A DNA stretch of 64,000 nt, taken from contig OZ007579.1 in NCBI GenBank assembly GCA_963931925.1, forward strand, positions 50,549,619 to 50,613,618, read 5' to 3'. A program made the translations under genes and the position numbers. Each line of letters opens with the position of its first letter. Position 1 is the stretch's first letter. This document shows, one piece after another, positions 1 through 13,110 of the stretch. This DNA is from Onchidella celtica. Its lineage: Eukaryota; Mollusca; Gastropoda; Systellommatophora; Onchidiidae. The notes beneath the pieces are model-generated. The model had not been told where the DNA came from and searched no databases. It saw nothing but the letters and a program-made list of their open reading frames with translations.

Positions 1-1939
1 GTTTCGGCAGTTTCGGGCCATGCTGCGGGCTATCGCAGCCAATTACCCCCTGTAAATCTTTCCGGCCAAGGTAGGTGTATTTTTACCGGTTTTGGGGGGT
101 CAAATAATTTACGCACCTAAACTACACTTTTACCCTACAGTTTACCTTCCTCAAAGAATTTGTTTGAATCTTTCACACACCACAGCGTCATCTCGTCCCG
201 GCCGCAAATGCTCCTCCTTGTTCCCTCCGCGTCCCTCGTGCCTTTTGTTTCGTCGGCAGAGCAGAGGTTGAAGTTGAAGGTTCAAGGTTGAGGTTCTGTA
301 TTAGCCAGGGAAATTTTAAAATATTAAATCAAACTACTGGCTCAGATCGACACTTCCTTATAAATGTCCCATCATTTTAAACTCTTAAAGTCTGAATACA
401 TTTTGTTGTAAAGGATTATTCTACTGTAAACTATTTTAAACAGAAAATTCTCATCCAGGTTATGAAGGATAAAACATACGCCAAATCTTTTACAATTCAT
501 ACCTGGTATATTATACTAACATTTCGATAGGGTTGCCACATTGGCCTTTTTAGTGATGAATTTCAGAAATTTGCGAATTTTGAAAGTCCGTACGTATTTC
601 ACAGATGAAAAGGCATGTGTTGAGGTGTTTGTTTTCGGGGGATCTCTAGCTCTGCCCTTGCTATTTGTCTTGTTCTTGTTTTTGTATTTGTAAAATGTAA
701 AATGTAAAATGTAAAATGTATATATGTATATGTATATATGTATATACCTTTGATCCCATTCGAAAAGGGGGGGGGGGGCGTAAGGACTAATTATAAATTT
801 GCCCAGGCAGCCGGCACGGGCCATCCGAATTTTTCGTCCTTCTGAGAACACCAGGTGCTCGATCCTACAGTATCTACCATTGGATCAGGGGCAGGAAATT
901 TCCCCACATTTCCAACATGCCTGAGCCGACTGGGAACCGAATCGACGGTATCTTCAGCATGAGAAGCGAATACCTTGCCCATAGATCAACTTGCCTCCAA
1001 CAAAATAGCATTTTTCTTGGAGAAGTTTTTTTTCTAAATTATAATAGAGCCTCAAGTGTGAGGAGCTGAAGCGATTTTATAGTGTGAGAGACGGGTTGTT
1101 GTTGTTGTTGTTGTTGTTGATTTCAGTGTGTGACTCCTGCATTAATTCATGATAAGAGCCCTAACTAATATCATTAGCCCCTTGAAGCCTTTGATAAACT
1201 GACAACGAACTTTATATACTGTTATAGTAACATCTACAGAGCACAGTGTGCCCCATGACCCATTCCACTTACAGTTTCCTAACGTCGCATAACTGAAGGC
1301 AAGCCACCAAAGCAAAATGTTTATACTTCGGTAGTCTTGCCATAAATACGTTGCGCCTGGCAATTCTGCCCATCATGAGTAAGTCGATGAACGTACTTTT
1401 TTCAGTCTGTGAAAATCTTCCATTTTGTCAGTGCTTCTTTTAAGCTCTTGTAATTAGTGACCTTGACTTCGATAACATCTTTGTTGCCAACAAGCTTTCT
1501 GGTTGCTGAGTAGACATTAATTTAAACAGGTCTTTGTGTAGTGTTGTTGTAGATCTTTATAATTTAGGGAAGACTCCACAAAGCTAGCTCTGAACTGAGA
1601 GAGAGAGAGTCGCTGCTCTTGGCATGTATACCTCACTGTTCTTGTTAGTTTTAGTTGCTTGTTATTTTTCTCCTTGTTTCTTTGTTCCTAATCCCAGATT
1701 GGGCGGGAAACCGAGGAATTGGGCTTGTTTTGTTCGTGATTTGCGGGTTGTCGTTTTTTTCGTGTGCGGGTTTGCTAGTTCTGGGCTGGTTTTGGAAGAG
1801 CCGTTAAGCTGGAGGAAATTACAGTTTTGACTGAAAAAATCATGAAACCATTTTTTGGGGACAGTCTCTGTGCATGCACAGAATGATAAAATTCTGGCTT
1901 TTGCTAGGCTTGCCTCTTGGTTTCAGCAAGACTGCCAGA
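1..1939. other. Non-coding, nothing recognised
   Basis: AT-rich sequence with short repeats, including (GTT)n at about 1096-1119 and an alternating TATATG tract near 718-747. ORFs are short and lack motifs or splice support. Confidence 0.5.
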
Positions 1940-2001
1940 TTGCGTAACTGTGGGAGGTAGCTACAGTGGTGACTGGTGGGATGGTCCAGTGGTGGGATGG
2001 T
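1940..2001. repeat. 62-bp block duplicated at 3490
   Basis: Starts TTGCGTAACTGTGGGAGGTA and is identical to 3490-3551 in the same orientation. The 1488 bp between the copies shows no recognised element. Confidence 0.85.
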
Positions 2002-3489
2002 TGTTACGAGGTGGGTCCTCGAGTGTTACGAAAGTGTTACGTGGGGGATTACTAGACTCGTGTTATATGGGAATGGTTAATTACAGAATTTACGTGTTCG
2101 ACTGCATTTAATAAAATATCGAGAGGTTTTAGAAATTACTCTGCCATACCATGCCACATACACTAATAACAATTTCGAGTACGTTATATCAAGGACCTTG
2201 TAGGGCCACAAATTTATTACCTAAATACCTAACAATTTCGTCTATCGTTTACATATTAAAAGACAACATCAGCAGCATCAAATGAAAATACTAAAATACA
2301 TAACTATAAATCTCCTCTAGATTCTTAAAAGATTTGAAACTCTATATCATTCTGATTCATTCACAGTTTACTTAGTAATTATTTATCTTCAGAAATATAG
2401 ACTGCCTACTATCTCACAAATGATATACTTAGGTCTCAGACGACAATATTAACTCATTTAACTGCTTATAAAGGATCAAACCGTCAAGACACACTGACGT
2501 AGTTAAGATAGATCTAGATCTGTTCTAGGATGGGCTGGCAATCCCCAGCCTCATCCAGACACATCAATTACAATTTACAAATGTGTATATCAGTCACTCA
2601 TTCTAGATCTTAATTGCAAGTAAAACTTTATGGTCTTGCATCCCTTTGGTCGCACTTCTACTGGAAAATTAGGGTCAGATTCACATCATCTCGAATCATG
2701 GTGACGACACTTACAATTGGTTCCCTGAAACGATTTCAGGGAACTGGAGAAAATAGCTGTGGATTATTTTCATTGTCTATCCAGGACATAGACATGACGT
2801 TAACAGTCTGTTGGTTCTCTCTGGCTGAACCTTTGGCCGACCGCCCTCGTAGATGGAAGGTCTACATGGAAGTGAGGTAGCATAAAGATGTTCCCGCTTA
2901 TCTTCTGCTGCAAATCCACGTGACTGCTCAAATTTGATTGGTGCATCCACTTCGAGCTCCGCTCGCAGCGCCAATAGATTCTATTAATAGTAACAGACAA
3001 AGTAACTCAACTATGTCAAAACCGTTCGCAAAGTCTCTACACCCTAAACGTTTTATGTACGAATTTATTCACTCCTTATTCGCCCCGTCTTTCCCTGTTA
3101 AAGTACACCCAAACCACGGGGTCGAAAACTGCATCGTCACTGTTAATTTATCCATTCGTTCTATCTTGCCCCACTTTCTTTCCATCTCTAAGAAAAGCGT
3201 TACAAAAACAAACTGTCCACGGGAATAGTTCAAGGACGTTTGGACTGGCTAAAATCAATGATGCCATGTAATAAACAATGCGTGACCTAGCACGGCAATT
3301 CAAATCCTAACTCTGACAGAAATCTATGATCCCAACCAACCTCCCGCACTTAAACTAAACATATAATAAATAGTAAAATGGCCTGGAACACACACACAGA
3401 GCGGAAAGTACGTCGCCCTCCCCAAGACTGTTAGATAGATGGATCACTTATCTTTATTTTTGAGGAATTCAGATGTTAAATATCCTCTC

Positions 3490-3551
3490 TTGCGTAACTG
3501 TGGGAGGTAGCTACAGTGGTGACTGGTGGGATGGTCCAGTGGTGGGATGGT
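3490..3551. repeat. 62-bp block, second copy
   Basis: Identical to 1940-2001. Sequence on either side of the two copies differs at once. Confidence 0.85.
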
Positions 3552-4839
3552 CACCCACCACGGATGTGGGCGATGATGCAAGACTAGTCGCACGTGGTCA
3601 GTCCTTTGTGTGAAAGTATAGCCAATCAGGTAAACAGGCCCCACGAGGTTGTGAACCTAAAAGTAGGGAGTGGTCATTCTGCGCGTGCCTGAGACAACTC
3701 TGGTTTGGTCTGATGAAATTTCAGAGATGGGAACTACTGACAGAAAAATTTCCTGAACTTTTGATGCCTTGCGCCACTGGGTACTGCAATACACACATAC
3801 CGTTAAGGGCAATTCATATTGGACAACAAACAAAATACTGTCTACTAAGAAAAACAATTTTAAAAATCCGGATTTCAGGAAATTTCCCCAGAGAATCTTG
3901 TGGAACGTACTGAGGTACAAATAAAATGTGGTTTCATGTTTTTCTCAAGGAAACGAAACATAATTATAACTAGGGTGGCATTTTCACGTCACGTTAACTT
4001 CTTTGGATTAAAATTTCTGAAAAGTAGGCAAGAATTGAATATGCATTTGGGAATGGGGGTAGCATTATGCCATGTGAATGCAGTTTTAACTGCGCAGATT
4101 AAACCCACGCTCTTCAGAGCGCATGGCGTAAAATCTACAGAGATAGAAACCTTCGGCTGATTGGGAGCACTCATGGAGCTATTAATAGCACTAATGTTAT
4201 TAGTACCTCCATGGGAGCACTTGGTCTCCTCTCTACCTCACTACACCCCCCCCCCCCCAAAAACGCAGCATTTCTCTCAATCTCACCAACAGCAATAATG
4301 AAGACATGCTAATAGACTATAATTCTGCAATCTTCAATTCACAGACGTTACATATTTTGTCTAATAGTAATACAGGACACTCATTTTTCTTTTGCTTTAA
4401 ATAAGTTTCAGATTACAAGAAAATGATAGATGAAGACCGTCGTTCATTAATAATAATATTGCTTTAGTGTTTCTTTGGATTATCCAGTGAGTTTTATTCT
4501 TTATCCTCAATAATACTGTATCGTCCTATAAAACTCAGCTCTACTTGCTTTGCACGTTTACTGAACCTGTTTTACCTATAAATTTAATTCATACCCCCAA
4601 TTTTCTCACCAATATCGCATATGATATGTATTTCTAACATACTGCTAGGATTAGAGGCAATTAATCCATAGACACATTAGCTAATACCATTATTTGTTTA
4701 TTTACCTCAATAAAAAATGATTATTTTCAGTTGGCGGCTTTGGGCTGGAAAAAATTTGTCAGTTTGGGCGGTTTTTTGGCTAGTTTTTTTTTCCCCTAAC
4801 TTTGGCTGTTGTTTGTTTTTTTAATCTGGGAACATTGCC

Positions 4840-5122
4840 TGACGCAGTGAATGCAGTTGCCTGGCGGGCACATCGTTAAAAAGCGCGAATCGCCAGCAAG
4901 GCCGCCTAGCGAGGTGCCTGCCTCAGTTTTCCAGTATGGCGGCCCCCGTAGAATTCAAAATGGCGCAGTTTTCCAATATGGCGACCCTCATAGGATTCAG
5001 GATGACGCACTTAATTTCACCATTCTGCTCTGTGGTTGACATGTTGTTTCTGTAAAGCGCATAGAGCATTTTAAATGGATATGCGCTATATAAATGCTAT
5101 ACATTATTATTATTATTATTAC
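4840..5122 (+). mobile_element. SINE-like repeat with L2-type 3' tail
   Basis: The tail GTAAAGCGCATAGAGC..ATGCGCTATATAAATGC followed by (ATT)n is the widespread L2/CR1-type SINE tail. The 5' part has two similar blocks (CAGTTTTCCARTATGGCG). Confidence 0.6.
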
Positions 5123-8100
5123 AATTACAATATAATATTCCTAATAAGGCTTTACACAGCTACCAGCCTTCTCTAGAATTCGAAGTTTTACGATAATAAC
5201 ATGCTTTTATTTACATTTTATGTACGTGTAGTTAAGTGAATCAAAGAAACCATGATTACCAACACGGGATAATGGCTACCGTGTTATTTCCACCGTTACA
5301 TCCCCTGATTTTTTTTTTATGTAGGTTAAATGGGAAAATATTTAGGGCGTTCCAAATCGTTTTTAAGTACATGTAAATCTGCCAGCATGGTTCTATACTA
5401 TCTCAACAGTTGTTCACACTCACAGAGACGTTTGCATCGTCTATGCGAAAGTTAGTGCTTTCCTCATTAATCTGCACAATTCTATCCAACTTTTCCTCCA
5501 GTCAGGCGAGTCAGACGCAAGTCACTCCGTCCAGCGGAGTGTCCACCATGCATAAGTGCCGCGCGGATGCCGCAAGAGTTTTTCGGTAGGCTGCCTGCGC
5601 AACTGAACACCACAATTCTGATCGATACCATAGCAAAATTCAAAATTAATTCCCATCAAACACATCGCGTGACCATATAAAGTTGATCTTATGCTTTGCT
5701 GTGTATTCTTTTCAGCTTTCCAATCCCATTAAAATCGTGTGTGGCACATTGTATCGGTTATCTTGCTGGCATGCCAATATAATATACATGTATAACTAAA
5801 AAACTGGAGAAAAGCAGTGACTAATTTTCTTAACATTATTTACCCCTGCGTAAATTATATTTGTCTGTAGACTTTGACATGAGTCAAACAGCTTGAGATA
5901 TTATTATGTATGTTGTTTCAAAGGATTGATGTGAGCACTATATAGTTTTTAAGTTATCACTGAAATTAATTCAGTAAATAAAACACCATTTCAATTCAAA
6001 TATAAATATGAACCTTCTGTAGGTCAAAAGGAAGGCGCCATTAAAATTTCACGCAGATCCGAGCTGGGGGGCGACAGGGCTTGTTAAAATCCCGGGAGTT
6101 TTTATATATATATGAGAGGATGAACGACTTTCTATTTTTAATGTGCTTTCATGGTAACTCTAGTGCGTGAGTGAGGGACGGCCACTCATAGTAGTTTATG
6201 GACACTTGGCCGAGTACCATTAATTAGATTATTTCCCTTGTGATACTAGCGCGGGACCCGTTATTCACATCACGGTGAAAAGCGAGCATTTTGATTGGTC
6301 AGTTGGAAATGTTGACCACCGGGCTTCCAACTCTTATATAATGGCTTTAAGTTTCTTACAACTCGCTCCTTCGTTGTTATCCACCGACAGAAAGACGGGA
6401 ACCCGAATTCATTGTTGAGAGTAGGCAATACCCTATCGGTACAAAATAGGTACTCATGATAACGTTTGGTATCAATGGAGATACGTCGTATTAATGGACG
6501 AAAGTATCCCGCACAAATTTGTCCAATGTTGTTAGTCCTGAAGCTTTGAAAATTTATATTAAAACTATTACCGGGTTTCTGGTATAAGTAGTCAGTTAGA
6601 ATTGTAGCAGCAAGTTTCTACTTTATAATGGTACCAATTTTGTTGTACTTTGATGCACATGTCCTATTGAAATAATTAATAAGAGGGTCTCGGATTTAAA
6701 GTAAACCACGAGTTAGACGCACGTTATCCCCGATAAATCCAACCTGGGTCAAATTTATTCAATTATTGCTGGAGGGGACGTTAGAGTAATTTCTGCAGTT
6801 TACTGGGATACCTAATTGACTTTTGTGTGCACCCTTTTAACCGTACTGTAAATTCGATTGTGTTAGGACCCTAACCGGTTATGTTGTTCGGCTGGACTCA
6901 ATGTCCGAGCCTTTCACTTGTCCAACACTGGACTACGTACTAGCCCTCTCGGACGTCCGCGCGGGCTCATAAAGATGAGGCCAGTTAGAGTGGTCAAGCA
7001 GACTCCATCAAAGACGCCGCAACAATAGGAAGCGCAAGTGGACCTTGCAGTACAATAGACCGGCGGCGGCCTGCCGTGGTGCGCCTCGCCCAAACCATGG
7101 CCTAGTCCAGTTGCGCCAGTAGCAGAGAGACTTTGGGTAAGTTGGAGACTATATTAGAAGTGACTTTAATTTGCGCACCCCCCCCCCCCTTTTCGGGGAT
7201 GCCGCGTAGAGAATGCTGATCTACAGAGACTATTATGAGTCCGGCTCAACGGTAATTGCCATTGTCATAAAGATGCGCGGTGCAGTGCAGTGTCTTGATA
7301 TTGTGACTTTATTGTCAAAGTTAACGTTTGCGGTGCTAGATGATAATGATGGCTCGCTAACCAAGCTATCACGATTCGCTTGTGTGCATATATATAGTGT
7401 ATGTGTAGCATTGCCTTGTTGTGGTAGGCAGTGAGGATTTCCTGACATGTTAATGTGGATGGCTTATGTTATAGCGAGCGGCACTATACACTTGATTGTA
7501 TTACGGGCATTTGTGTACCTTGCCAGTACCACTATGCTATAGAGAGCAGTGTGATCGTGATTGCTGTTTAGTGTTTAAGATGTGTAATTAATTACATGTA
7601 TTGGAGATGTATAATATTAGTTGGGCCTCACATGGGTGAGTCCCAGGATTGTTCTATGTGCGGCGGTGGATGAACAATGTTTCAGTGAGTTTACACATGT
7701 TGCCATGAATCCCGCCTATAGATCTACCTATTATAGATTATAGATATTACAGACGTGCTGTGTTTCATTGAGTTCGTAGGTTGTGTGAAGGACATGGTTT
7801 CGAATGTACACACTACTTTATGTATCTAGTGGTGTGTCATACGCATATTAGCCTGGCGGCATAGCTCCGCGGCGAAGGTCAAAGGGCATGACCCTTCAGT
7901 ATCGATTGGGAAGGGAAGTAACCAATACAATAGCCCTGGGGCGGGTTAGTACTAATAATGGGAGTGGGCCTATGAGGATGGCCTGCATTGGGATGCAGCG
8001 TCTGTGTTATGGACGGTCAGTGGGCCATGTTGGCCACTGCGTTATTAAATGGAATGGCCACTCTGGATGTGCTGTACACCGGCTCAGTGGAGCGAAACTA

Positions 8101-8191
8101 TTGTGTTCTCGCCCCTTCATTTGTTATGTCCTTCATACTTTGATTAGTACATTAGTTTATGTTGCCAGTGTACTAGGAAACTCCTTGTGTG
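5123..8191. other. Non-coding stretch with promoter-like motifs
   Basis: No recognised gene. TATATAATGG near 6336 precedes a CT-rich start-like segment. A GC-richer stretch at 6900-7140 ends in a donor-like GGGTAAGTTGG near 7135. It may be part of an LTR or a non-coding transcript; I cannot decide. Confidence 0.35.
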
Positions 8192-8256
8192 TATGATATA
8201 GCCACTTGTAGTTGTTATTCATTAACCTTAGCGCTATTTTATTCCATGCATACATA
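8192..8256. repeat. 65-bp direct repeat, copy 1 (flanks LINE)
   Basis: This block, starting TATGATATAGCCACTTG, is identical base for base to 9687-9751. The pair brackets the LINE fragment and is most simply read as a very long target-site duplication. Confidence 0.88.
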
Positions 8257-9686
8257 ATAATAGTTCGTCCATCAGGTATGATGATGACCTTAACAACACC
8301 AGAGGAATAAAGAACAGAAATAGTTGAGAATTTCAACACATGGACAATAAAGAGAACTAAAGGACACAGAGGACAGAATGGAAAGACTGTTCTTTCATGA
8401 CTTATGGCTTCTCATGTGACTGATAAGTCCTATTTTTGCCCTGCAGACCCTTCCGCATAAATGACAAGAGTGCTCCGTTGGTTCAGTACCACTGGGCCTT
8501 TTCTTGCGCCGTTCTCTTTTTTTGATAGCCTGCTGGACTCTGTCAGCTTCCCATGCTTTGCTGCCTCTGGTAAGGGCCGCCCTCCAATTTGCACGATCAA
8601 GCGAGAGCTTTTCCCACTCACTCACATCAATGGCAAAGGCCTTCAGTGATTGCTTGAGAGTGTCTTTGTAACGTCTCTTTGGGGCCCCAACATTCCTCGT
8701 TCCATTGGAGAGCTCAGAGAAGAAGATTTGCTTAGGGAGTCTGGAGTCGGGCATTCTGACAACATGTCCTGCCCAACGTAGCTGAATTTTTTTCAGGTGG
8801 CAGAAGATGCTCAATTCCTTGGCACGATTGAGGACCTCAGTGTCTGGAATTTTATCCTGCCATTTGATCCTTAGGATCTTTCTAAGGCAGGCCAGATGAA
8901 AGTGATTTAGCTTTCTGGCATGCGATTGGTACACTGTCCAGGTTTCAGCCCCATAGAGTAGGGTGGGAAGGACCACAGCATTGTACACTTTCAGCTTAGT
9001 GTCTGTGCGAATGCCGGCAACATCCCACACTCTCTTTCGAAGCCTGCCAAATGCAGAGCTGGCTTTGCTGATTCTTGAGAGAATTTCAGTATCAACACGA
9101 GCCGCGGAAGACAGTGTACTGCCAAGATAGGTGAAGTTCTCCGACACCTTCAGAAGACTGTCATGGACTTTGATATTTGGGGTCATAGGATACTTGTCGT
9201 CTGGAGTAGGCTGATGGAGCACTTCCGTCTTCTTTGTGCTTATTGTGAGGCCAAAGTTGTCACAGGCACTAGAGAACTTATCAACACAGTTTTGCATGCT
9301 ATCCTCATCGTGTGCCAGAAGTGCACAATCATCAGCAAATAGTAGGTCACAGACTTGAGTACTTTTGGTTTTGGTTTTTGCCTGAAGTCTCCTGAGGTTG
9401 AATAGACTGCCATCAGTTCGGTACTTGATGCTTACCCCTTGAGGAGGAGAGCTGAAGGCTTCTTGTAGCATTGCAGAGAACATGATGCTGAACAGAGTTG
9501 GGGCTAAGACACAACCCTGTTTTACCCCATTTGTGACAGCAAAGGGCTCTGAAACACTGCCGTTGCGTTTGACTGCAGCTTGCATGCCATCATGAAACTG
9601 GCGCACTATTGTGATGAATTCGCGTGGACACCTAAACTTCGCCAAGATTTTCCAGAGGCCTTCACGACACACTGTGTCAAATGCTT
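8257..9686 (-). mobile_element. 5'-truncated non-LTR retrotransposon, reverse transcriptase part
   Basis: An uninterrupted minus-strand frame (8395-9686) encodes the RT from its KAFDT motif onward: GVKQGCVLAP, the catalytic FADD, FTYLGSTL and LRWAGHVVRMPDSRLP. It ends in a C2H2 finger (C-x2-C-x12-H-x3-H). The endonuclease and 5' part are missing. The 3' end carries GATGGACGAAC next to an ATT-rich tail. The element lies between perfect 65-bp direct repeats. The intact frame suggests a recent insertion. I cannot assign the clade with certainty. Confidence 0.9.
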
Positions 9687-9751
9687 TATGATATAGCCAC
9701 TTGTAGTTGTTATTCATTAACCTTAGCGCTATTTTATTCCATGCATACATA
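9687..9751. repeat. 65-bp direct repeat, copy 2 (flanks LINE)
   Basis: Identical to 8192-8256. It is translated as the first 21 residues of the open frame that runs into the LINE, but these residues are target sequence and not part of the RT. Confidence 0.88.
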
Positions 9752-10566
9752 TGCAGTTGGTTATTGCTTAAATTCTATATTATGTTGTTGTTGTTTGATT
9801 TAATACTTAATACTATTACTATGTATGTCCACCATTGATTGCCTGATTAATGTTGTCATTATATCCTAATCATATTTTTGTCTTTTTCTCTTGTTCCAGC
9901 TTATGGCTGGTTGGGCTTTTTGTTTGGTAGTGATACCTTTATGTTGAGGCATTTATCAATAAATAAGATTGCCAGCAGAACCCTGTGTTTTTAAATCCTG
10001 TGTATCCTTAAGGGAGTTACTATTGAACCCACGCAGTAACCACATTAGCCACTCGTAGTTCATCCAACATATATATTATATGGATGTATTTATGGAAAGA
10101 ACATCCGAAATTTTTTAAATTTCTGCTCTCTCAAGCCAGCGCGCGTCAGAAACACACTTTTAAATTAAAAAGAATTAACAAAAAACTGTACTCTCACTGG
10201 ATGACAGCCAGACTCCAGGTAACAATGTATTACATGTATCCTCTGGTCATGGTTGAAATCAAAGTGAGACCGATATACATACCTGCGTAGCCACGCTGGC
10301 ACCGTCTAGTCTCTACACTGTTCTGCGGAAAACAGTAGAATATGTGCCTAATTGTGGCCGCAGGGGTCCTTTCCAAGTTGGGATCGGCGGATGCCCCTGT
10401 CTCTCTCTATATATAATATACTGTATCAGTTAAGAGGCGCTAAAAAAGCCACAGCAAAGCATTCGTGGTAATTTTCGTGTGATCCGCAGAACCTCACAGA
10501 ACTCCTGCCCCCCTCCCCCTTTCATATCCCAGGGAGTTTTCAAAGGAGGGCGGGGGTTACATCATA

Positions 10567-11780
10567 AAAACGGAGAGACTCATGTCCATGCATGCTGTTC
10601 AGATTCATGAAAGTTAAACACACATCGCAGTTTGTGCAAACACGCTTTAGAAAAATGCATAATATAAAATAGTGTACTCACATTGTGCCCTCCGTGTGTA
10701 GTGCAGAAATCAAGTGAGAAAAACATTGATGGTCGTCGTATTAAAAAAAAAAAGAGGAAAGTTTAATCGCAAAAAAAAAACAACAACGCAATTATTACTC
10801 AATTGATCATATCGGTAGTTGTCACAAAATACGGAGACATGATCGAGCTGTCAACTCCTGCTTCCTACCTGGACTAGTAAACAAACAGAAACAAATACGC
10901 TAGCAAAAACCTGCTTTACAGTTCAGTTATTGTGCATGGTAATACATGTGTAATACATACAGACTTCTGAAAGCCTCCCTGGAGTCACTAGACATAGACC
11001 ACACGTCCTGGGGTCAGCAGCGCTCGATCGCTCCACCTGGCGCGGACTGATCACCAGGGGCGCCAAGTCAGCCGAAAAGAAACGGACAGCAGAGGCTGAA
11101 AGAAAGCGACGCCACCGAAAAGAGAGAGCGGCTAGCACATCCACTGCAGCCACCCCCCACCCCCACGCCTGCCCAGTGTGTGGGAAACACTTCTGTCCCC
11201 GGACCGGACTCACCAGCCATCTCCGGACACACCCAGTCCCAACCGGCCAACCCCACCATAGAAGGATGTCAGTGGCCCTCATCGCCTGCGATGGACGATC
11301 ATCATCATCATCATCAATACATACATGTATCGTCAGTACGCTGACATAATGGCCAAAGTAAAGACGTACGCCAACATTGCTGCGACCGTCCACGTTTTCC
11401 TCGAGACCAAGTCCAGTACTGTCCAGTAAACAAAGAAAGTACATGTACAACAGTTAACCAACTTCAGGATTCTTGTTCACTGACGACCATCATTTAAAGA
11501 GATTTCAAGAAGTTTCCATGAAAAATTTTAAAAACTTCACGGAGGTTATACACAAGGCTGGAAAATGAAAACTGACTAGCACATTGCTAGGGCCAAACGT
11601 TCCTGTGCTTGTAATTGAAGGAGGGGAGGACGAGGGTGGATTTGGGGGGGGGGGGGAGTGTCCTCTGGCAGCTGTTTTTCCAAGGAATTCCACGGAGTTT
11701 TAAAAAATGAAGGATTTTTCAAGGAAATTTCTTTGTGGAGCTCGTTTTCAAAGACTGCTGGAATTTAAGGATGTTGCAAG
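10567..11780. repeat. Long dispersed segment, copy 1
   Basis: Collinear patches match 56490-57920 in the same orientation: CCATGCATGCT.TTCAGATTCA, AACATTGATGGTCGT, AACTCAATTGATCATA.CGGTAGTT, TACATGTATCGTCAGTA and TTCAAAGACTGCT..ATTTAAGGA. This copy carries a LINE fragment (10962-11315) that the other lacks. Confidence 0.7.
10962..11315 (+). mobile_element. LINE 3' end fragment with zinc finger, frameshifted
   Basis: Plus-strand translation gives LKASLESLDIDHTSW, then after a frameshift DRSTWRGLITRGAKSAEKK and a C2H2 finger (CPVCGKHF...HLRTH). This is the same arrangement as the end of the 8.3-9.7 kb LINE. The 3' end reads GATGGACGA followed by (TCA)n. The 10-bp duplication aatacataca flanks it (10952-10961 and 11316-11325). 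Confidence 0.82.
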
Positions 11781-12960
11781 ACAATATGATTAACAAATTA
11801 TAATCATACTTTTCCATCATGCCACCCCCCCCCCCCCCCCACAACATACACACACAATCTCTGAAAAGATCCACAAATCTTAAAATCAAGAATAAACACA
11901 ATAACAAAGTGTTTCAAGAAATTTATTTCCCAAATTTTCTGTGTATGTTGACAATAAAATCATCAGTTGGAAGAAAAATAGACAATTTAAAAGAAAAAAG
12001 AAAAAAGAAAAATATGACAACTGACATACATGTAATAATAATTTATTTTTTTTAAATGAATCTTTTGATTTCTCGCCATACATGAAAAATTCTATACATG
12101 CACTGAGCATTATCACAAGAGGCTACATTAGAATATTCTTGTTTTTGCGAATTCATTCTCAGATAACCAAATTAGCAGGTGCAATGTTAGAGAGCCATGA
12201 AATTTTATTTCTGTGATGGGCAATCTGGCAAATGAAGCCATATTTGTGTTTTTTTGCACCTGCTCAGATCAAAGCTTTCCAGACACAGAGGCCCCACAAA
12301 AAAAAAAAAAAAGTTTGAAAATGATTTTGTGCATTTTGTTCAGTAAAGTCAGTTCTAAAAAATGACAGCATTAACATTATTATGCCAAACTGTAGAATAA
12401 GAAAGACATGAGATTTACTCCAAACAGTCATATGACAACATCAGCTTGGAAATTTAGTGTAACATTCCTGAAAGTGAAACATTGGCATATTGTGGTTACT
12501 ATTCACAAAGGTCCTTACAAATCAAAATAAAGGACTTTTTGGACAAAAAGTTAAGACTATTTAAGGACATTTCAGACTGATGTCATGTTGGTCAGCCGAA
12601 CTGAAAATCGTTAAAGACAAACCTTTCCATAATGCAGCACAACATAAAAATTTATGACTGTGTGATAGTAAGGACTTTTTTTGCTGGACCTTTCAACAAT
12701 TTTGGAAACATCAAGGATTTTACCTACTTCAAGGACTTCTCAGGAGCTGTGGAAACCCTTTAAAGCAATTTCTGTAAAAACTGTGCTGTTCTCACAAAAC
12801 AATCAAGTTACATTTATTGATCTGAGTGAACTCAACTAAACATGGTTTGGAATCAAAGCTGACATAAAATTTGAGACAAAGTCAAAATACGGCAAAAAGA
12901 AAACACTGTATGTGGCAATACCTCACATAAGATATACATGTATCTTATTTTATAAAATTG

Positions 12961-13110
12961 AAAAAGTCAACACAAGTTTTGACAAAAATATTCTATATTA
13001 AACAGAAAGCCATCTTTCCACCAAAATATGCTTGAAAAAGTCAACACAAGTTTTGACAAAAATATTCTATATTAAACAGAAAGCCATCTTTCCACCAAAA
13101 TATGCTTGAA
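12961..13110. repeat. 74-bp tandem repeat, two units
   Basis: Units start AAAAAGTCAACACAAGTTTT at 12961 and 13035. They are followed by CTTGAAAAAGGAAAGTAAGG, the same exit sequence as the array at 14290. Confidence 0.8.

Noticed and set aside
8157-8339. 60-codon minus-strand ORF sharing 21 residues with the RT ORF
   Set aside because: The shared residues come from the 65-bp direct repeat flanking the LINE, not from a conserved protein.
10965-11250. Host zinc-finger gene
   Set aside because: The C2H2 motif is the C-terminal finger of the LINE family; the target duplication and paralogous empty site show an insertion.
11068-11450. Minus-strand ORFs of 63 and 175 codons
   Set aside because: They are antisense shadows of the plus-strand LINE 3' fragment, whose true frame encodes a C2H2 finger.
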